Shown here: in pieces, positions 1 to 5,876 of the stretch | Layout: each line of letters starts with the position of its first letter | Position numbering within the stretch: the first letter of the stretch is position 1 | Origin: Pseudomonadota bacterium | GTDB taxonomy: Bacteria > Pseudomonadota > Gammaproteobacteria > Burkholderiales > Burkholderiaceae_D | Assembly: GCA_023422955.1 (NCBI GenBank) | Contig: JAFAGG010000003.1 | Coordinates: 1-5,876, forward strand | Direction: 5' to 3' | Length of the DNA: 5,876 bases | Made by a program: the position numbers and the translations under genes | The notes under the pieces: generated by a model | Told to the model about the DNA's origin: nothing | What the model saw: only the letters and a program-made list of their open reading frames with translations | The model's database searches: none

Positions 1-4245
<4,245 letters not shown>

Positions 4246-4252
4246 AGCTATT

Positions 4253-4256
4253 CTCC
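4253..4256 (-). promoter_or_regulatory. gltB ribosome binding site
   Basis: On the minus strand GGAG lies 7 nt before the ATG at 4245. This spacing supports the chosen start, as does the 15-residue propeptide it leaves ahead of the catalytic cysteine. Confidence 0.75.
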
Positions 4257-4279
4257 GGCACTTTATCAATGGAGACGCA

Positions 4280-4308
4280 AGAATAGTTCACGAAAATGAA
4301 TAATTCAA
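4280..4308 (-). promoter_or_regulatory. Candidate sigma70 promoter of gltB
   Basis: Reading the minus strand, TTGAAT (4308-4303) and TATTCT (4285-4280) are separated by exactly 17 nt. Each matches its consensus hexamer at four of six positions. Initiation would fall near 4273, giving a leader of about 28 nt. The -35 box touches the 9-bp direct repeat at the edge of the inserted module, so the core promoter seems to have been left intact while everything upstream was displaced. Prediction only. Confidence 0.45.
4281..4306. promoter_or_regulatory. 26-bp dyad over the gltB promoter, possible operator
   Basis: The two halves read GAAT-N2-TTCA and TGAA-N2-ATTC around a 6-nt centre, so 8 of 13 symmetric positions pair. 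The dyad fills the space between the predicted -35 and -10 boxes and overlaps both, a position typical of a repressor site. The region is AT-rich, so chance symmetry is possible. No regulator is identified. Confidence 0.3.
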
Positions 4309-4315
4309 TCGAAAA
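4307..4315. repeat. Left 9-bp direct repeat AATCGAAAA
   Basis: This is an exact copy of the 9 bp at 5153-5161. The pair sits just outside the inverted ends of the transposase-like module, where a target-site duplication would be expected. One extra T (4316) separates it from the left inverted repeat. Confidence 0.5.
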
Positions 4316-4316
4316 T

Positions 4317-4341
4317 AAATAGGGTCGGAGTCAATTAAAAT
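4317..4341 (+). repeat. Left imperfect terminal inverted repeat
   Basis: Core GGGTCGGAGT at 4322-4331. Over 25 bp it matches the reverse complement of 5128-5152 at 19 positions, by hand alignment without gaps. It lies at the 3' side of the transposase-like gene. Confidence 0.55.
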
Positions 4342-4365
4342 GACGCACAAAAATGGGGAGATTTT

Positions 4366-4383
4366 AAATAGGGACAGAGACAA
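4366..4383 (+). repeat. Third, degenerate copy of the end motif
   Basis: AAATAGGGACAGAGACAA matches the left end (4317-4334) at 15 of 18 positions in direct orientation, offset by 49 bp. It lies 13 bp beyond the stop codon of the transposase-like gene. Two tandem copies therefore sit 3' of the gene and one inverted copy sits 5' of it. Confidence 0.5.
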
Positions 4384-4396
4384 AATGGTGAGAAAT

Positions 4397-5098
4397 TCAG
4401 GCGAATTTTGCCTGTTTTTTGGGCGGACGCCCTCTTTTGGCCGGGGCAAGCCGACGGCCCGATTCCTGTTCCAACTGCTGAATATAACTTTCTCGCCCTA
4501 AAACCTTCCCTTTTGCGATCGCTTCCTCTATTTCTCTCAGCAGATTCTCGTTCAGTCCCTGGGCCACCAGATCGCGATAATTCAGTTCGCGCTCAAAAGG
4601 AGTATTGCCCAGAGACCAGTACATGGAATGAGCCGTAATCAGCGGATCAGGCTTCAAACCGACATGGTGCTGATAACTGGACCAGGGATAAGCTTGCGGC
4701 GTCTGAGCCAGCCCGGCTCGAACCGGATAAAGCTCGACGTAGCTGGAGCTTGGAATGAAGCAGGCTTCGGCATCGATGATCACGGTGCGAAAGCGCCCTT
4801 CCCACAAGGTCCCGGTACGACCATGACGTTGATTAAAATAGGGGACATAGTGGCGCCCCATCCATTGCATCATCTGCGCCAAGCCGCCAGCGTCGGCAGG
4901 GGTCGCGAGAATAACGATTTGATTGGGAAGCAGAACATAGGCATGAATCGCCACGTTAAAGCGGGAGGCGGCTTCGCGCAGCCATTTGTAAAAGGCCAGA
5001 CAATCTTCGTCGTCGCGAAAAATAAGCTGGCGATCATTACCCTTTTGAACAATGCAATGGGTTTGCCCAGGAATGACCAAGCGGGAAAGACGAGCCAT
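4397..5098 (-). CDS. REP-associated (Y1/IS200-like) transposase-family protein, HUH motif lost
   Basis: A 233-aa protein with the recognisable layout of REP-associated tyrosine transposases (RAYT): MARLSRLVIPGQ at the N-terminus, QKGNDRQ (18-24), DDED (29-32), AIHAYVLLPN (50-59), GRTGTLWEGRF (93-103), SSYVELYPVRAG (118-129) and YPWSSYQHH. Active members cut single-stranded DNA using an HUH metal site and a tyrosine. Tyr120 is kept, but where relatives read NHVHLL this protein reads NQIVIL (59-64), so both metal-binding histidines are replaced (Gln60, Val62). The usual ELNPVRAG is ELYPVRAG here. The C-terminus carries RGRPPKK (222-228), resembling an AT-hook. The frame is intact and the length normal, so this is a divergent or repurposed protein rather than an obvious pseudogene. 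The start follows family convention; no Shine-Dalgarno is seen. It is co-directional with gltB, 151 bp upstream of it. Family assignment is strong; nuclease activity is doubtful. Confidence 0.85.
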   Translation of the reverse strand: MARLSRLVIPGQTHCIVQKGNDRQLIFRDDEDCLAFYKWLREAASRFNVAIHAYVLLPNQIVILATPADAGGLAQMMQWMGRHYVPYFNQRHGRTGTLWEGRFRTVIIDAEACFIPSSSYVELYPVRAGLAQTPQAYPWSSYQHHVGLKPDPLITAHSMYWSLGNTPFERELNYRDLVAQGLNENLLREIEEAIAKGKVLGRESYIQQLEQESGRRLAPAKRGRPPKKQAKFA

Positions 5099-5127
5099 AA
5101 GCAGGATGGATAGGTGAATTTGTTCTT

Positions 5128-5133
5128 ATTGTA
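5128..5133 (-). promoter_or_regulatory. Possible -10 box of the transposase-like gene
   Basis: Minus-strand TACAAT lies about 30 nt before the ATG and matches the -10 consensus at five of six positions. No good -35 box is found at the right distance; that place is taken by the right inverted repeat. Weak evidence. Confidence 0.25.
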
Positions 5134-5152
5134 AATCACTCCGTCCCCAATT
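5128..5152 (-). repeat. Right imperfect terminal inverted repeat
   Basis: On the minus strand the core is GGGACGGAGT (5147-5138), one mismatch from the left core. The full 25 bp matches the left end at 19 positions. It lies immediately 5' of the transposase-like gene and abuts the right 9-bp direct repeat. Confidence 0.55.
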
Positions 5153-5161
5153 AATCGAAAA
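5153..5161. repeat. Right 9-bp direct repeat AATCGAAAA
   Basis: Exact match to 4307-4315 and directly adjacent to the right inverted repeat. Candidate target-site duplication. Confidence 0.5.
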
Positions 5162-5322
5162 ACCGAATTTACTGGCGAGTTTGGCTTTCTGGACTTGCCT
5201 TACTGCTGCGAACGGACGGCTTATGCACTCAAGCTGTATTTTTCTTGCGGCAAATGTATCGTTTAAACGCAAGAAAAGTGGGTTTTTTTACACAACCAGG
5301 GTAGAAATATCGCTTCTGTATC
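5162..5322. other. Non-coding stretch between the module and the small gene
   Basis: No open frame with a credible start and ribosome site was found on either strand. The stretch contains one notable inverted repeat (5240-5277) followed by a run of seven T (5283-5289). If the module is removed, it joins directly to the gltB promoter, so it probably once served as the shared upstream region of gltB and the 40-aa gene. Confidence 0.5.
5240..5277. repeat. 10-bp perfect inverted repeat
   Basis: Arms TTTTCTTGCG (5240-5249) and CGCAAGAAAA (5268-5277) enclose 18 nt that include the palindrome GTTTAAAC. On the plus strand GTGGG and seven T follow. It could be an operator upstream of the small gene's promoter or a weak terminator-like hairpin. 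The long loop and the gap before the T run argue against a classical terminator. Confidence 0.45.
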
Positions 5323-5328
5323 TATAAT
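5323..5328 (+). promoter_or_regulatory. -10 box of the 40-aa gene
   Basis: A perfect TATAAT lies 51 nt before the ATG at 5380. The 17-18 nt upstream position holds only GGTAGA-like sequence, a poor -35, so transcription may need an activator. Initiation near 5335 would place the 5338-5357 hairpin at the very start of the transcript. Confidence 0.5.
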
Positions 5329-5337
5329 CGTTTTAAC

Positions 5338-5357
5338 CATTGCCGCTAGAAGCAATG
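5338..5357 (+). promoter_or_regulatory. Short 5'-UTR hairpin
   Basis: CATTGC (5338-5343) and GCAATG (5352-5357) form a perfect 6-bp stem with an 8-nt loop. It sits a few bases past the expected transcription start and about 10 nt before the Shine-Dalgarno. It may stabilise the 5' end of the mRNA; no regulatory role is shown. Confidence 0.35.
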
Positions 5358-5366
5358 CTCACTCAA

Positions 5367-5371
5367 AGGAG
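5367..5371 (+). promoter_or_regulatory. Ribosome binding site of the 40-aa gene
   Basis: AGGAG ends 8 nt before the ATG at 5380, within a longer purine-rich run. This strong, well-placed site is a main reason to regard the short frame as a real gene. Confidence 0.75.
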
Positions 5372-5379
5372 AGACAACG

Positions 5380-5502
5380 ATGACACTTTTCACTTCGTAT
5401 GACTGGATATTCTGGCTCACCGTGGCATATGCAATGATTCCCATCCTCTTGCTGATCAAAGATGAGCGGGAAAGCGAGCTAGGCCAAAATTCACGCAAAT
5501 GA
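5380..5502 (+). CDS. Small single-span membrane protein, 40 aa, unknown function
   Basis: I do not recognise a family. ATG at 5380-5382 and TGA at 5500-5502 encode 40 residues. A short N-terminus (MTLFTSYD) is followed by a hydrophobic, aromatic segment at residues 9-26 (WIFWLTVAYAMIPILLLI), long enough to cross the inner membrane once, with Pro21 within it. The tail from Lys27 is charged (KDERESE). With positive charge only after the segment, the expected topology is N-terminus outside and C-terminus in the cytoplasm. The gene has a full set of signals: TATAAT, a 5' hairpin, AGGAG at 8 nt and a terminator closely downstream, which indicates a stand-alone transcript. It is divergent from gltB and the transposase-like gene and convergent with ssb. 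Expression is inferred from these signals; the function is unknown. Confidence 0.7.
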   Translation: MTLFTSYDWIFWLTVAYAMIPILLLIKDERESELGQNSRK

Positions 5503-5505
5503 ACC

Positions 5506-5525
5506 AGGCCACCGGCAGGTGGCCT
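5506..5525 (+). terminator. Hairpin just after the 40-aa gene
   Basis: GGCCACC (5507-5513) and GGTGGCC (5518-5524) form a GC-rich stem with a GGCA loop, extended by an A-T pair. It starts 4 nt after the stop codon and is followed by only three T. It may protect the mRNA 3' end or act as a first, weak terminator. Confidence 0.5.
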
Positions 5526-5543
5526 TTACCGAACCCAAACAGC

Positions 5544-5581
5544 AAAAAAACCGGCACTCTTTTGGAGTGCCGGGTTTTTTT
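5544..5581. terminator. Bidirectional rho-independent terminator
   Basis: Arms CCGGCACTC (5551-5559) and GAGTGCCGG (5565-5573) enclose a 5-nt loop. Seven A (5544-5550) precede it and seven T (5575-5581) follow, so a U run follows the hairpin on either strand. It would end the 40-aa gene from the left and ssb from the right. Confidence 0.92.
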
Positions 5582-5616
5582 ATTTTGCGCCGCATACTGC
5601 TTCGGCTCAGCCTGCT

Positions 5617-5876
5617 TCAGAACGGGATGTCGTCATCCATGTCATTGAAATTAGCCGCTGGCTTGGCTGCCGGACGAGAAGCCGGAGCGCTCTGGCGCGG
5701 TGCCGGCGCAGCATTTTCATAACCGTCATCCATGGGCGCACCACCGCCACCCATGCCCTGACGGCTACCCAGCATCTGCATGGAATCGGCGCGGATATCG
5801 GTCGCGTACTTTTCCACGCCATCCTTGTCCGTGTACTTGCGGGTACGCAGGCTGCCCTCCACGTAGACCTGGCTAC
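5617..5876 (-). CDS. ssb: Single-stranded DNA-binding protein, C-terminal part
   Basis: SSB coats single-stranded DNA as a tetramer during replication, recombination and repair. The stop is at 5617-5619 and 85 full codons are present; the 5' end lies off the right edge. The partial protein begins with the last strands of the OB fold (SQVYVEGSLRTRKYTDKDG, then YATDIRADSMQML). A flexible linker follows, first Gly/Gln-rich (GSRQGMGGGG) and then Pro/Ala-rich. The acidic tip NDMDDDIPF is the conserved hook that binds partner proteins. An internal GTG at 5862 is in frame but codes for the Val of YVEGSLRT within the OB fold, so it is not a start. A strong terminator lies about 40 bp beyond the stop. 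Identification is very secure. Confidence 0.96.
   Translation of the reverse strand, partial: SQVYVEGSLRTRKYTDKDGVEKYATDIRADSMQMLGSRQGMGGGGAPMDDGYENAAPAPRQSAPASRPAAKPAANFNDMDDDIPF

Larger units (their letters stand above)
4316..5152 (-). mobile_element. RAYT-type transposase module with inverted ends
   Basis: An 837-bp module lies between gltB and a small membrane-protein gene. It holds one transposase-family gene with imperfect 25-bp inverted repeats at its two ends and is flanked by an exact 9-bp direct repeat. GGGnCGGAG-type end motifs are, from memory, common beside REP-associated tyrosine transposase genes. The bounds are inferred from the repeats. Ordinary Y1 elements have hairpin ends and make no target duplication, so the ends are atypical, and no clear REP hairpin is seen at either side. 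The module may be an immobile remnant or may have been moved in trans. Confidence 0.55.

Noticed and set aside
4628..5113. Plus-strand open frame (161 codons) opposite the transposase-like gene
   Set aside because: The minus-strand frame has clear family motifs throughout; this one has none and no ribosome site.
4870..5139. Minus-strand 89-codon frame overlapping the 5' end of the transposase-like gene
   Set aside because: It is in a different frame from the family motifs and only covers the same DNA, so it is not an alternative start or a frameshifted piece.
5519..5722. Plus-strand 67-codon frame across the terminator and the end of ssb
   Set aside because: It runs through a strong terminator hairpin and lies antisense to the SSB C-terminus, with no ribosome site.

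Overview
The window looks like chromosomal DNA of a betaproteobacterium, probably Burkholderiales and perhaps Oxalobacteraceae-like (Herminiimonas/Janthinobacterium type). That placement is inferred from the style of the GltB, SSB and transposase-like proteins and was not tested by any search. Both edges of the window cut through genes.

Layout from left to right. Positions 1-4245 (minus strand) hold the first 1,415 codons of gltB, the large subunit of glutamate synthase, open in one frame with all key motifs visible. Its 3' end, and presumably gltD, lie off the left edge. Positions 4246-4315 hold the gltB leader: a Shine-Dalgarno, a plausible sigma70 promoter and a 26-bp dyad lying over that promoter. 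Positions 4316-5152 look like a small inserted module. It has imperfect 25-bp inverted ends, a 9-bp direct repeat AATCGAAAA on the outside, a third degenerate copy of the end motif, and one minus-strand gene for a 233-aa REP-associated (Y1/IS200-like) transposase-family protein. Positions 5162-5379 are non-coding and contain a 10-bp inverted repeat, a perfect TATAAT -10 box and a short 5'-UTR hairpin. Positions 5380-5502 (plus strand) encode a 40-aa single-span membrane protein with a strong ribosome binding site. It is followed by two hairpins, the second a strong bidirectional terminator shared with the convergent gene. Positions 5617-5876 (minus strand) are the C-terminal 85 codons of ssb, ending in the DDDIPF tip.

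How the parts relate. gltB (nitrogen assimilation) and ssb (DNA replication/repair) are housekeeping genes with no evident functional link. The likely ancestral arrangement was gltB and the small membrane-protein gene transcribed divergently from an intergenic region of about 290 bp. The transposase-like module appears to have entered that region at the upstream edge of the gltB promoter, pushing any distal gltB control sites more than 800 bp away. The main points of interest are this insertion, the loss of both HUH histidines in its protein, the transposon-like ends that do not fit the Y1 mechanism, and the undescribed 40-aa membrane protein.
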